From Drosophila persimilis (Eukaryota; Arthropoda; Insecta; Diptera; Drosophilidae): a stretch of 64,000 bases of DNA. The stretch covers positions 6,696,001-6,760,000 of the forward strand of contig NW_020825294.1 in assembly GCF_003286085.1 (NCBI RefSeq). The letters are read 5' to 3'. The notes under the pieces are model-generated. The model was not told where the DNA came from. It saw only the letters and a program-made list of their open reading frames with translations, and searched no databases. The position numbers were made by a program, and so were the translations under genes. This document shows positions 1 through 12,900 of the stretch, in pieces (within the stretch, counting starts at the first letter, position 1; every line of letters starts with the position of its first letter).

Positions 1-778
1 CCTTTTTGCTGCCTTTCCTTCGCGGTTTTTTGTTGCGGCTGGAATGTGTTTCAAAGACAGAGGGAGGCTTCTTGGGCGGGGGGCGTGGCATGTCATGTTT
101 ATGCGACGTCTTTAGCCATTTAGGCATGCGAAATGCGTTTGCCCCGAAATCCTTTTTACGTGAATCCTCAGCCCAAGGACAAGACAACCCCAAGCCATAT
201 GGAAGGATCCAAGGGGGGAGGCGGGGGCGGCGAAAGGCGTGCGGTGTGGTTGGCCGAGGAAAAACAAACTTCCACCGGAAGTGGCAAACGGCGGCAACGG
301 AAATGTCAACAAAACAGCAAAACGCTTTCGGGTGGCGGCGTGTCGGCCCCTCCATAAATCCCGGCTCCACCCGGTACCTCCCAGGCCACTCATAATCATT
401 CCCTGGTGAAATATTATCAAATTGCGGCAATTGATTTAACTGCCGGCGGCTCTACGTGACGGCTCCTTAGCCGGGGGTCCTGGCCGAAGCCAAATCGCAA
501 CTCAAGTCGTGGCAGTTAGCCATCAAACTCCGCACAGATCTCGCATTGCAGATGGATAGTTTTCTGGCAAGATAAAACACGATGGTCTGTCAAATCTGAT
601 GTACGCACGGGCTCTGCATACAAAAGCATTGGGGAACCGAAAATTGAATTAGAAACCCGATGAAAGATGATGAAAAATCCACACAACAAATTGTTTCAAG
701 CAATTATTCAGAGATAATTGGCCAGGAAAAAGGGTTTCACGTGGTTTGGAAGTCTGTTTTTGTTTGAGCGGAAGAATC

Positions 779-862
779 TTTAAGGAAAACAGCTGTTAAA
801 GTGAGGTTTAAGGAAAACAGCTGTTAAAGTGAGGTTTAAGGAAAACAGCTGTTAAAGTGAGG
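779..862. repeat. Three perfect tandem copies of a 28-bp unit with an E-box palindrome
   Basis: The units are 779-806, 807-834 and 835-862 and are identical base for base. Each contains the 10-bp palindrome AACAGCTGTT, whose core CAGCTG is an E-box. The copies are therefore spaced exactly 28 bp apart. Perfect identity suggests a recent expansion or an active homogenising process. Confidence 0.95.
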
Positions 863-2783
863 TTAGGTATGAGAAAAAAGGCTCAAAATCCAACTAAAAT
901 TAAATTCCCTTCCATTTATATTTATTTTCCTTAAAATTGCTCATTAAATTCCGTCTGAAATGGCGACTCAAAAAGCATTTTCCCAGTAAAACCCATCGAC
1001 AATTAATTGAAATATTTAATTATTTAATTACACACCAGGCGGAAAAAAGGTGGAGTCCTCACGCCAGCTCCAGGCTGGTGCCTGATTAAGACTTGTAAGA
1101 AAACAGACTGGAATTCGGGGAAAAGGATTTTCCAAGCCACAAGTCAGAGGCATTTTGTCGCCGTTGATTTATTTGCGTGATGTAATTGAAACGCCTGTTG
1201 CCAGTTGCCAAGGGATCTTGATCAAATGTTGTGGAGCATAATTAGTGCTTTTCTCAAAAATAGATCATAAATAATCGCCGTTGCTTGGCGTCCCCCCAAC
1301 GAGAACGACGCCACAAGGAGCCGCAAGAGAGGCCTTGCATAAATTACCTAAATGTTTCCATCTTGCCGTTGGCCTTGGCACACGACAATGGTGGACCCTT
1401 ATCCCTTTTCTGTCTCTGCCACTGCCTCTGAGTCTATTCTGGCAACGCGTCGTATGCGCAATTTTATTAAATTACATTCGTGTTTTGGCAAATTAATTAC
1501 GAAATTATGTTGTCGTCTGGCGCCTAACGAGCTCTATCTCTAGCTACGGCTTCCCTCCCTCCCCCCCACCCCCCCATTTCGAGTCTCTAGATACATATGT
1601 ATCTATCTAACTGGTTGTTGGGCTGTGGGCGGCCTTGTACGGAGTACGCCATGCATTTCACTTATCTTTGACTGTCAGAGTACGCCAGGGGACGGGGGGG
1701 CTCCATAGTTCATGCATATTAAAAGTAATTTCAGCTCATTTTTGGCATATTTCGTTGTCTGGTCCTGCAGGACGTGGTCCATTTGAATGGACCGTGTCGC
1801 TGTCGCTGTCGCTTTCGTTGGGTTTGATTCTGAGGCGAAATCTCAGTGGCAATAAATTTGGCTTTATGTTCATGCCTTGCTTACCAAATTGTGTGCCCTC
1901 CCCCACCCCACCCCTTTTTGCTTATCTAATTAAAGCGCAGGCAAGGTCAAAGCTCATTCATTACTCATACGCATACGAGGCATTAGCCGGTTGCCCAAAT
2001 CATTGTCAAAATAAATTACACTAATTTGTTAAATCGCTGCCAAAGAGCCCGAGACATGGGCTCTGTGTGGGGGGAAAATGAAAATCAAATCAAATGCCTG
2101 GCAACGTTTTAAGTTAAAAATCACATTTGCATATTTTCTGCATAACAATCAGTGGAGCAATCGCCTGTGACGTCAGTGGAATTGGCGAATGCCGACACCA
2201 GCACACATGATGCCACACACTGAGAGAAATAGAGGACTCCAAACGGGGGCCAAAGAAGTGCTCTCCACTGCCTTTTTCTGGCAGTGCCTTTTTGCTACCT
2301 GTTTGGGATCTCCCTGCGACTTTTGGCAAATTGCTTCAAGCTTCAAGCAGCACACACATCGACCAAAATCGAGACGATGCCTTTTACCCACGACCATTCA
2401 TTGGAACCGAGCGGATGTGTACGCTTCATTTATGCATTCATCAATCAGCTAACCAAGTGTAAATTTTTTTGCATTTCCCTGCGCGTTGAAATAAAACAGA
2501 GAATTTGAATTTAACAGAAACACCCCGTCTCCAGCTCTCCCGCTCTCCCTCGCCCCCCTATTACTCCATAAAAAACACCCCCGCCCCCTTTTGGCTAGAA
2601 TGCTTTTGTCTTTTGGGCTTTTACTCCGCATCGTAACGCATCCTATCGAATGGCTCCCTCGTTCGCCCTTCATTTATTTTATTTTGAAATATATAAATCG
2701 CACCTAAAAAGTATGCTACACTAAACTTTGATTCATGGCGCAAAGTTTCCGTGTGCGCTGTGGAAATTTCGCTTTTCCTTACG

Positions 2784-2816
2784 CACACACACACACACAC
2801 ACACACAGAGAGAGAG
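2784..2816. repeat. CA microsatellite followed by GA run
   Basis: About 12 CA dinucleotides are followed directly by four to five GA dinucleotides. Similar short CA/GT tracts occur near 6887-6917, 8558-8573, 23410-23430 and 37482-37540. Several open frames here come only from this repeat. Confidence 0.95.
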
Positions 2817-4038
2817 TTTTCCGCAGCTGTTGCCCACAACGTTTCGGTTCAACGCTTTTTACGTGCTCAGCTGCCACGCCCCTCGCCATCCCCCCCCCCA
2901 ACACCCAACAGCAACTTCTATATGTTTAAATTTAGCTGGAAGGGAGATGGGGAAAAAAAAAATCAACCAAAAGCCAGGCACCGAAAATTTTTGCAATTTT
3001 CCCTTGCGCCCATTTAGCACTTGGCCATGATACGCAGTTTTCTCTTTTATTTGCTGTGAAAATAATAGAATCATAAACTGAAACGAGCAGGAGTCGGGGT
3101 CGGGCCCGGCACGTGGTCCGCTTTGAAGTGTTTGATGAAATTTTCAACACTTAATGATGGCACACGCAAGTAGAAAAAGGGGGGGGACGTGGTGGAGGTG
3201 CAGGAGCAGGATCCCTGCAAAAAAGGACGAGCCAGAGCCATGTCCTAGACCAACAACACATCATAAACGTCAACGGCATTGACCATGCACCGCACAATTG
3301 TGTTAACCAAATGAAGCTGCCCGCAATCAGGCCCCATCCCCAGCCCCATCCCCAGCCCCAACCCCATCACCGTCCAGTCGCTGGCCCTGTTGCAGTTCAG
3401 TTTCAGGCTTTCAGCCGATTCGGCGACTACATAAATAGCCGGGGCCTGGGCCGGGACCGGGCCAATAAAACCAACGAGCCACTCCAAATAGGCTGCATGG
3501 AAATTCGCGAAAAACCCAACCAAAGGAGGAACAGTAGTCCGTACCCCACTGCCATACCCTATAGGATGTGTCCCGCTAAATGTCTGTTCGCTTTCGGAAT
3601 ATTTAAATCCTTTTTTTTTTGGGCTAATTCCGGGCTAAGAGACCTTTAATGAGAGTTAATTTTCCATTCAGCTGGGATATATTTTTGTTTGGAATATTCC
3701 TTTATTATTTATATGATTTTTTTACAGCGTGTTTTCGGACTTTTTGTCAAAAATGTAGCTTGTGGTTTCCTTAGTTAAGATTCTTCCTAGTTTTTGCTTT
3801 AACAATTACATTTATCCAGGTTTTGGTTTTGCTTTTGTTGTTACTTCACAAATTTTCGATTATAAAATTCCATGGAAAATCTAAGAAAGGCACTTTTTAG
3901 ATTAAACTAGTTGTTGTAGTGTTTTTTGGATAGTTTTAAGACAAAGCTTTCTATTTTCTAGAGGGCTAGAGGTGCCCTGCTGCTGCCCATCTCCTGGTTT
4001 TTGTATCTTTTTGTGGCGTTTTGATGGTGCAGTCCTAT

Positions 4039-4701
4039 TCAGGGCAAGTATATGCTCAAAAAGAAACCCAGTATGGCCGAAACAAAGAAAATTACAATAT
4101 ACAAGAACGGCCTCTTTTTCTCAGCCGGCACTGAGATATAGTCCTCGGACGGTGTCTTGAGGATCAACGAGTTGCGGTAGTTTTCGAGCAGAATCTTCAA
4201 GTGCAGATTCTCTGTTCGTAGTTCAATGTTGGTCTCCAGCAGCGCCTCCTTCGTCTCGGCGTTGGCGGGACGGACGATGGAGGCCGCACCGCCTACGGAA
4301 ATGCACCTGGACTTTTCGAATACGCACTTCAGCTGGGCATCCCATAGCTTTTGCGGCTCCAGCTCCAGCTCCTTCCACAAGCCATTCAAATCGGTCAGAT
4401 CGGCATTCGTCGGTGCGAGGACGCTTCGCACTAGGAAAGTGTCTGTCTTCTGCTGCTGATCGTGGTTGAAGGGCTGCAGGCAGATCCCCACGTGGATCGA
4501 CCGAAGGGGCGGAATCAGGCCAATGCTTGGACGTACAAAGTAGCGCTTTGGTGCGGTTGTCTTGATCTTGAAGGCCAGTGGCGCCTCCGAGCTGTTGCGT
4601 AGGGTCAAAATTGTGACAATGGGCTGATTGAAGGGACCCGCAAAAAACAACTCATGCTCCGGATCAATGATCAGCGGAGGATCGTCTGTTGGTTTGCTCA
4701 T
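4039..4701 (-). CDS. VAP-family protein (MSP domain, coiled coil, C-terminal membrane anchor)
   Basis: This is an intronless coding frame of 220 residues starting at the ATG at 4701. Residues about 8-130 form a major sperm protein (MSP) domain. It carries the VAP signature KTTAPKRYFVRP (about 47-58), which in this family helps form the FFAT-motif binding surface. A leucine-rich heptad-like stretch (about 150-175) is a likely coiled coil. A hydrophobic segment at about 200-218 ends the protein and fits a tail anchor in the ER membrane. The family tethers ER to other membranes by binding FFAT-containing partners. I chose the start at 4701 because a pyrimidine-rich stretch ending in CAG (acceptor at 4720) lies just upstream. 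The frame extends to an ATG at 4749, but that part is probably a 5'-UTR intron. Length and divergence from housekeeping VAP suggest a paralog such as the testis-specific farinelli (fan) type, but I cannot prove orthology. Confidence 0.85.
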   Translation of the reverse strand: MSKPTDDPPLIIDPEHELFFAGPFNQPIVTILTLRNSSEAPLAFKIKTTAPKRYFVRPSIGLIPPLRSIHVGICLQPFNHDQQQKTDTFLVRSVLAPTNADLTDLNGLWKELELEPQKLWDAQLKCVFEKSRCISVGGAASIVRPANAETKEALLETNIELRTENLHLKILLENYRNSLILKTPSEDYISVPAEKKRPFLYIVIFFVSAILGFFLSIYLP

Positions 4702-5904
4702 GGCTGCTGTTTGTATGGCCTGAAAGGAATATTGTTTATAAATATACAATATTATTCAAGTTGATTTCACAAACCACAAACCAAATGTAGCTTACAAATT
4801 GTAAGAAAAAGTTGAATGTGAAGGTTTATTCTTTTCTTACAAATATTGAAGTATTTTCTAATGATTACTTATGAAAAGAATAATTGATTCTGGCATACGA
4901 ATGGATGTAATACCAGCAGATATATAGAAAGATAGATAGTTCCTGGACCTATTCGAAAGTATCTGCATTCATTTTGGGACATAAGGCACTTCAGGCATTA
5001 TCACATCATTATCGCACCCGAAAATTAGCATGCTGCCACCTCTCGCCACTCGCCACTCGCCTCCCGCCACTGGCCACTCGCCTCCCGCCACTCGCCACTC
5101 GCACCTGTGCCTGGTTTTGGCCAGTCTGCCTGCTGCTGTCACTTTTGGCCAGCAGCTGCTGTTGTTCGTTTCCCCCCTCCCCCACTCTTGTGGGGGCTCC
5201 AGCAGGGCTGTATTTGTTGCTTCGGTTTATGGCTGGGGAATTATGCTGTTAGTGTTGTTTATATTTAAAAATATGCTTAAAGCGTTGCATTGAACGCGCC
5301 AAACGGTTCGCCAATTGCCAAATAAATTACGAAATTTACAGGCAGCCCTAGCAGGGAGTGTGTGGGGGGCAGGGAGGTGGATTCCAACACGAAACGAAGT
5401 ACCTGAAGTCCCTCGCCAAACAGTTTTCCTGCTGCGAATGGCTGCTGAGTGTTGGCCCATTTGGACACAATCAACGGCAACATTAACGATATCGCCTTCA
5501 AAGTGCCCCCCGACCCGACCCAAACCCAACCTCAAAACCCAGAACCAGACCCGAACCCAAACTCGGACCCGTACCCGGACCCGGACCCGGGCAATGGCAG
5601 GGCAAACACGCAAGCCCCCTTCAATGACAGACCCCCCCTCCCCCTCCCCAAAAGTTTTCCAGGTGAAGCAGATGGCCTTTACAGTTTAGTGATGGGAACG
5701 ACTGGGGAACGACTGGGGTGCTCGTGAAATACGGAAAAGCGATGACAGTTTTTTAATCCAATAAATTTGGGTCATACCATAGTTTTGATAGAATTTTGGG
5801 TAATGCTTATGACTACAAAAAATATTACCTGGCAATTTTTTCGATATTAATATCATATTATGGAATAATACATCGATTTGCTTCAAAAGTAACAGTAAAC
5901 AGCA

Positions 5905-6535
5905 TAATTGTATTTTTTCTGTGATAATTTTTATTCCAATTTTACAGATTTATCTTTAAAAACAATCCTTTTTTTGTGATAAGTTTTATTCTGAATAACA
6001 AATTTATGGTTAAAAAATATAAAAAATTCTTTACTTTTCTGTGTCAATTTTTATTCTAAAAATCAAATTTATATTTAAAAAAAATTCTTATTTTTTCTGT
6101 GATAATTTTTATTCCAAAAATCAAAATTATCGTTTAATAAAAAACAAACTTTTATTTTCTCTGATAATTTAAAGTACTAACATATCAATAAACAAAAAAA
6201 TCCTATTTTTTCTGTAAAAATTTTTTACCTAAAATATCTAAAAAAACAAATTTATCGTTAAAAAAATTCCTATTTTTTCTGTGATAATTTGTATTATATA
6301 AATTATAATTATATTATTATTATATTTACCTTTAAAAAAAAAACAAAAATCCCTATTTTTTCTGTGGTAAGTTTTATTCTAAAAAAAATTTTTGTTCAGT
6401 GATAATTTGTATACCAAAAAATTAATTGATAAACTAAAATACCAATTTATCGTTAAAGAAAAAAATTCCTATTTTTTCTGTGATAATTTTAACTCTAGAA
6501 AACAAATTTATCGTTTAGGAAAAAAATCCCTAGGA
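5905..6535. repeat. AT-rich degenerate tandem array, about ten units of 40-85 bp
   Basis: The array is built around the recurring core TTTTTTCTGTGATAATTT, followed by ATT-C-AAAA and AAATTTATCGTTAAAAAA modules. Cores lie near 5917, 5974, 6038, 6094, 6154, 6208, 6274, 6358, 6396 and 6473. Units vary in length through indels, and the array ends abruptly at a non-repetitive boundary near 6535. Confidence 0.85.
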
Positions 6536-7852
6536 TTATAATCATCCCAGGTTAAATAATTTGTGAGTAATGTACAAAATTTCAATAAAAAAAGGCAGGT
6601 GATGGGCAGGGTATTTTTAGATGAAAGACTTTTGCCAACAGATTAGGCTTAGAAATTGTTGAAATGCCATAAGCTTTATTCCTAAAGGTTCCCCTAAAGG
6701 TATTAGCTCTTATCCCAACGCAGAAATGTCCTCCAATGATGTACTGCCATTTGTATTTGCCATTACTGAAGTTCCATGCCCTCACGATGTCATCTCTGGC
6801 TATAAGTTTACCTGGCCCAGACGCCAGAAGAGTTCCATGTGTTTTGCTTGTTGCGTGTCCACTTTCACTTAGTTTTCAGGGGTGTATGTGTGTGTGTGTG
6901 TGTTTGTGTGTGTGTATATACTAGTGCGTCTGTGAACAGGTGAGTGTGTACCGAGAAATTGCGGTTTGTTTGCCAGGTAATTACATTTTGGCATTTTCTC
7001 TGTATGGGTTTGCCTCCACCTCGCACCTCCTGCCTGCGTCTGTGTGCGCTCCTCTACCGCCCCAACCACTCTTTCTCTCGATCCTCTGTGTGTGGGCATG
7101 TCAGCGTGATAATTATGCGACTATAATCGCACTTTTACATGCCAGTCCTCGGGATGGCGATGGAGGGTAGCGAAAGGCGGCCACTGCCGTGGCGGCAAGG
7201 ACTTGGCTCAACTTGGAACTTCGAACTTGGCTGGAAACACTTGAACCTTAAACGAAATACGTCGTCAAGCGGCAAAAGTCAGCAGTCCCAGCTAATTAAC
7301 TGGTCACAAGGTACAGTACAGACTTTGCCAACGACTCGACTTGGTCCGACCTCAGTCTCCCTCTCCTTCTCTCCCTCTCTGTCTCCACGACACACATTCA
7401 TGCAATATTTAAGGCAAGAGTTGGCCGGGCTTAAACAAAAGCGAAAGGCATGTTTAATCATAAGAGCAAAAACAACATGGAATAGTCGCTCGCCATTGCC
7501 GTGTTGCCAAAGGCTTGAAGGTTCGCCTTCGCTGCAGAGCTAAACAGCAGCCGAGAAGTCGACGTGGCATACAAAAAAGGGTTAAGTAAATATTGAAGTG
7601 AATAAAAACCATGAAAAAGGGAGCCAAGCAAAAAATTCTTAAAAAAGAAATCCAAAAAAAAAGAAGGAGAGGTAATCCAGCTTCAGGGGACGAAGCGTTG
7701 GATACCCTGGCAGATAGTTTTTCGATTGGAACACAGACGTTGTTTCCTATTAAAAACCATAAATCGATTGGGATTTTCTTTGGCGGAGTTCTGTAGAATG
7801 ATGTGAGATGATAGATGATATATAATAGTTATCTAGAGCTGTTTAAGGAACG

Positions 7853-7960
7853 TATAAGGTATACGCAGCCCTCCTACCGCCCGTACCGACCGAGGGGCGC
7901 TGCCGCATGACGCGCGCTGCGTTTTAGGGCTGCGTTTTGCCTGGGAGACGCGAGTAACGG
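7853..7960. other. Short GC/CpG-rich block in AT-rich surroundings
   Basis: This stretch of about 100 bp is clearly richer in G, C and CpG than its neighbours. It contains CGAGGGGCGCTGCC, GACGCGCGCTGCG and a second GCTGCGTTTTG copy. It has no open frame of note. It could be a regulatory element or promoter core; nothing in the sequence assigns a function. Confidence 0.4.
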
Positions 7961-9908
7961 TCTTTTGGGCCTTGATGGTGCTGTAATGGCATTGTCACTG
8001 GAAAGATGCAGTCAACGTCCCGAATAATACAATCCAAACAATAATATTTCCTTTATATAAAGTTCCAGCAACAAAACAAGGATCTTGGCAAAGTTTCCTC
8101 CAAAAAAGGCGAACATTTAAATACAAATCTAAAGCAGATCATGGCTGCCAAACCGGAATATATATAAATATATATACTTTTAAAGATCAGAAAGGCATCC
8201 ATTTCTGTTTCTGGGCTGCATCGTAATACCCTCTGCTGGAGTCTGAAACGGGATTCCTACATATATATGTGGCAAAGCAAAGTGAAACGAAATGAAACGC
8301 ATACAGTTAACTACTCTTTTGGCCATGTCGCGGACGGGGGGGGGGTGGGGGCTGGGGCGAATGAGCCAAAGCCAAAGCCAGCGCCAGAGCCAGAGCCAGA
8401 GCCGGCGTCAGAGCCTGGCTAGCTGAAGCAGCAGCTACCAATTAATGTCCTTGTTAGGCAGTGGCCTGTAAAATTGGCTTAAAAAATATGTAACCTTATG
8501 CGAGAGCGAGCCACAGACACAGACACAGATGCAGAACTTTTTTGTCCCTATACGGGTGTGTGTGTGTGTGTGTAAATGAATGTTTATGGGGAGCTGCACA
8601 AAATACTAATCAATGGGGCACTAACTAGGAGAAAAAACCTAAACCACAGGTCTATATACCTTTTTCTTGTTCACGAATCGATCCTCCGCATAAACTATAG
8701 CCATAGCACTCGTGTGTGCTTGTTTGCTCGCGGGATGTGGTGTGGTGTGCGATGGGAGAAATCCTTGCCACGACAATGGCTACAGTTACGTCCTGGTCCT
8801 GGTCCTGGTCCTGGCTGGTGTTGCTTTTGGCTTTAAGTGAAATAAAGTTCATACTGGTTTCGTTTCGTTTTTTATGCACTCGCGGCTATTATTTAATTTG
8901 CGCAGCTGGGCGTATATTGGTGACGGCTTTGACAGAGCCAGCACGAAGGCTTTCGGTATTTCCAGAGCTTCAGCCTTCAGTTTTTGTGCATTTCAGCATT
9001 TCATTATGGGCCACCTCATGCAATGCCATTGCAAATCATCAGATCCGGACATGAACACAGACACGGACATCGACACGGAGACGGAGATGGGGGCACCGAA
9101 GGACCCTGGGTTCCCGGGCCCGGCTCAAAGCGGTTGCCGGGCACGCAACATTTGACCAGAGACGACCAGACAGGGGCCCAGACCCCAAATATCGAATCCG
9201 AAATGCAACATTTTTCAGACATCAAAGTTGCCGCAGCGATTTTGCCAAACCAAAGACCAAGACCAGGCCAGGGCAGTGCCAGGATACAGCACAAAAGGAT
9301 GGCGATGGGTGTGGGAAATACACAGGACACATGGGGCGGCTCCAGCCTGGGCTTGGGGTTGCATCCGTCTGGCGAAAAGAGCAACAACCGCACTCGGACA
9401 AGGCTGAATGGGTGAAAGTGGCAGTGAAGCCTCAGTGAAAGTGCACGCACACACACACACAGAGAAAAGGGGACGAAGGATGCGACGCCATCTAATCTGT
9501 AAGCATAAATTCCAATCATTTTGCAAATGGAATGTTCAAACGCAAACCAATAAAACCACAAAACACAACACAGCGGATGCCAGGGCGGGGCCCAGGAGGG
9601 TCTACAAACTGCAACGGGCCAAGGGTCAAGTGATTTTTCGACCAACATTGACTCTGGCTGGAGATTTCTTGGAATTGCACTGGACTTTGCCTGGCATTAG
9701 TCGGATTTAAGTCAATAAAAAGAGAACAAGTCGGCTCCTAAGGCCTGCTATGTACCCAGACCTAGTCGGACGACTTCCTTCTTTGCTACTGAAAGTAGGC
9801 CTGACTATGAGTGTTTCACGAACAGACGCATACATCATTTAGCAGAGGCAACAACACACACAATACTCCCCAATCCCACAGCAACACACACAACAAGTAA
9901 ATACAAAA

Positions 9909-12900
9909 ATGCCAACAAGCAGAAGAACTTCCTTCAAACAATGTCCCCTCAATTATGCCAAGGAGCGCCGCTGGGAGCCCGACTATCTGAAGGTAAGTGG
10001 TACCCTAAGCGCCTTGCCAACTACTCGATCGCTGCACCACTTGCCGCAGGTCAAGTGCACCGAGCTGGGCCTGGAAAACGAGTACATGCTGTATCAGAGA
10101 CGTCAGCGGATCAGCTACCTGAGGGTTTTCTACATACTGCACATCCTAGCCACCCTGTTTCACTGCACAATGATACTAGTCTTCTGCGCTGTGAGTAGCA
10201 TACGGCTCGATTGAGTGGTCCTGGGTCTAATCAAGCTGCTGTGCAGCATAACGGCCTAATCGTTTTCGATATAGCCGTTTATGTGATAGCCACTGTCCTC
10301 ATTCTGAGCATACTCAGCGTCAACTTCAACGAGGAGTATGTGTCCAGTAACCCCTGGATTCTGACAATTACTTCAGTGCTATCCGCCCTGATTCTAGTAT
10401 TTGCGGGTAGGCTTCTTGGTTAATGCAAAGGATAGGTTTATTCATGCCACGCCTGCCTGCAGATGTCTTTCAGGGCACCTATCAATACTACAAAAACGAC
10501 TGGATGTTGGCCACCTCCTACGACACTTATACGATCCTGATAATCTACATGTTCCTGCCCATACCCTCGCTGCTGGGCGCCGTGCTGCTGGGATCGGCGG
10601 TGTCCGTGCTGTTCATCACGTACTTCATGAAGGTCGTCGCCACGCGATTCCATTACTTCAGTATGAGCGAAGTGGATGCGTACAACCAGATAAGTGTGGA
10701 TGTCATACACTACTTTTGCTTCAACCTTCTGGGGGTCTTCTTTCGCATCATAAACGAGATTGTAGTGCGCTCCTCCTTCCTTAATCGCCACCAGTACATA
10801 ATGGAGAAGATCTGGCTGCGCAACGCCCGAATCCAGGAGAAGATGCTGCTGGACAGCATTATACCGCCGCAGATAGCGAAGCCCATTCAAGAGGACATCA
10901 AGTCCAGACTGGCCAGAAAGGGCGACGCGGTGCGCCCGACGCGCGTCATGGAGCAGATCATGGCCATTCAGATCCATCCCGAGGTCACGGTCTTGTATGC
11001 GGATGTCGTCAACTATACGCATCTGACGACCACTGTGAACGTGGAGAAGTTGGTGAGGCTGCTGCACGACCTCTACGGAAGGTTCGATATGGCCGCCACC
11101 CAATTCGAGGTTCAGCGAATCAAGTTCTTGGGCGACTGCTACTACTGTGTGGCCGGCCTAATGCGCCCGAATCCGGACCACGCCAAGTGCTGTGTGAACC
11201 TGGGTCTGTCCATGATCTCACACATTCAGGAAGTGCGGTAGGTTACGGTGCTATTGCTGGAGGCACCTATTTTAAACATTTTGCAGGATCCAAAACGAGG
11301 TGGACATCGATATGCGCATTGGAATCCATTCGGGTAGCGTGATTGCTGGAGTCATTGGCGAAGCTAAGCTGCAGTTCGACATATGGGGTGCGTGGGACAT
11401 TCCTATGATCAGCATTCCTTGAAGATAATACTCCTCCTTTGTGCAGGAACCGACGTGACCATTGCCAATCTTCTCGAGTCCACCGGTGCGCCAGGCTTCG
11501 TCCACATCAGTGGCAGGACTTTGTCGCAATTGGATGCTGATCAGTACACCATATTGCCCGGCACGGAGAGCGCTCTGGCCGAGCCCTTTCTGCGGGAAAA
11601 AAACATCAGAACCTACTTGCTGACGGGTGAGGTAAATATGGATCCCGACACTTACCGATTGGACAGTTGGGGTTCCTTGTCCGTGTCGGCACTGGACATC
11701 AGCGAGAGACCGGAATTTCACACGCATATTGGGACCGACGATTCGATTAACGATGAGCTGCGTGAAGAGTTTAAAAATATGCCGGTCAGTGGCGTTGAGT
11801 AAGTAGATCCCACAGAGGACTCTGATGTATCGAATCCTGCCATCACTGCTCCCTACTCCACAGACTTTTCAAGTCTTGGTCAGCCTGTTTTGGACGTAAG
11901 ACTCAACCGACTGCCGATCCCTCCATACATAAGATCTGTCTCCATTTTAACGATCCCCATTTGGAATGGAAGTACTTGATGCAGTCGGACTACATGTTTA
12001 AGTACAGCATTCTGCTGGCCTGGTGCAGTGGCTGTAGCCTGATCTACATTCAGTTGATTGAGAGCCTCGATCCTTGCGATATATGCATTGTGATAAACTT
12101 TTTTGCGTTCTTTTGTCTCACGACGCTGCTTCTGATAGCCTGGTACAAGAAGATTTGCTGGTGGATGTACGGTCGCAGCGATAAGATCCTGTTTAACAAG
12201 TCGAACTGCAGGATATTCCGCCTCCATGATAAGATCGTACGTCACCTGACGGTGCGGGTTTGTATCTACGTCTTGATCTTGGCATCGTACTTCTCCCTCA
12301 TCGTTCTCATAATGGTGAGTGCTTTGCTCACTAGACAGCCACGGTTTCACTTTGTTATGGACTCGTAGGTCAACTGCAATTGGGAGGAGTTCCAGATGAA
12401 CGACATTGAGAGCAAACTGTATCACTACGAGATGGATCTGAACATGTGCTTCCATCCCTGGGTGGTCACAAATATGGTGGCCCTGATCATTGGCGTCAGC
12501 TTCACATTCGCCCGCATACCGTTCATGGTCAAGACAGTCATCACTCTGTGCTTCACGATCGTCTATATGGTGATTATATTTTTCCAGTTCGATTTCGTGT
12601 TCCATCACAGCGCCACCATTAATCCATGGTTTCCCTCGGAAATCGCTCATGGTATGCGGATCTTGATAACCCTATTTATGATGTACCTGAAAGAGCGACA
12701 TTCGGAGTTCAACAATAAAATCGGCTTCGAGTGAGTATATCGCTCCTGATGGACCATCGATTATCGATTATCTCATACAGATGGAGCGTTGATCTAACGA
12801 AAAAGAAACAGGATGCCGATGAGACCAACCAATCGATTACAATTGTTCTGAACAACATACTTCCCGCTCATGTCGGTGGGTCTGGGGTCCCTTGGCTCTC

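Larger units (their letters stand above)
1..4038. other. Non-coding region left of the VAP-like gene
   Basis: I see no supportable gene here. Open frames are short, overlap in many frames and are driven by simple sequence. The stretch holds a perfect 28-bp triplication (779-862), a CA/GA microsatellite (about 2784-2816), C-rich runs, and a 12-bp C-rich repeat near 3333-3363. A TTTATT at 3701-3706, which is AATAAA on the minus strand, could serve as a distal poly(A) signal for the VAP-like gene. Confidence 0.6.
4702..9908. other. Non-coding region between the VAP-like gene and ACX gene 1
   Basis: I found no supportable gene. Contents are a C-rich imperfect repeat at 5038-5102, a proline-codon-like 6-bp repeat at about 5510-5592, an AT-rich tandem array at 5905-6535, a GC-rich block at 7853-7960, a poly-G tract near 8335-8350 and a GGTCCT repeat near 8792-8815. 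Long open frames at 9016-9648 on both strands have repetitive composition and no recognisable domain. Confidence 0.6.

Noticed and set aside
5905..6535. CRISPR-like regular repeats (also 28.4-29.7 and 60.1-60.5 kb)
   Set aside because: Units are directly tandem or irregular, AT-rich and without unique spacers, and the DNA is eukaryotic.
9016..9648. A 210-residue minus-strand frame
   Set aside because: Overlapped by similarly long frames on the other strand and built from simple repeats such as GACACGGA; no domain or codon bias.
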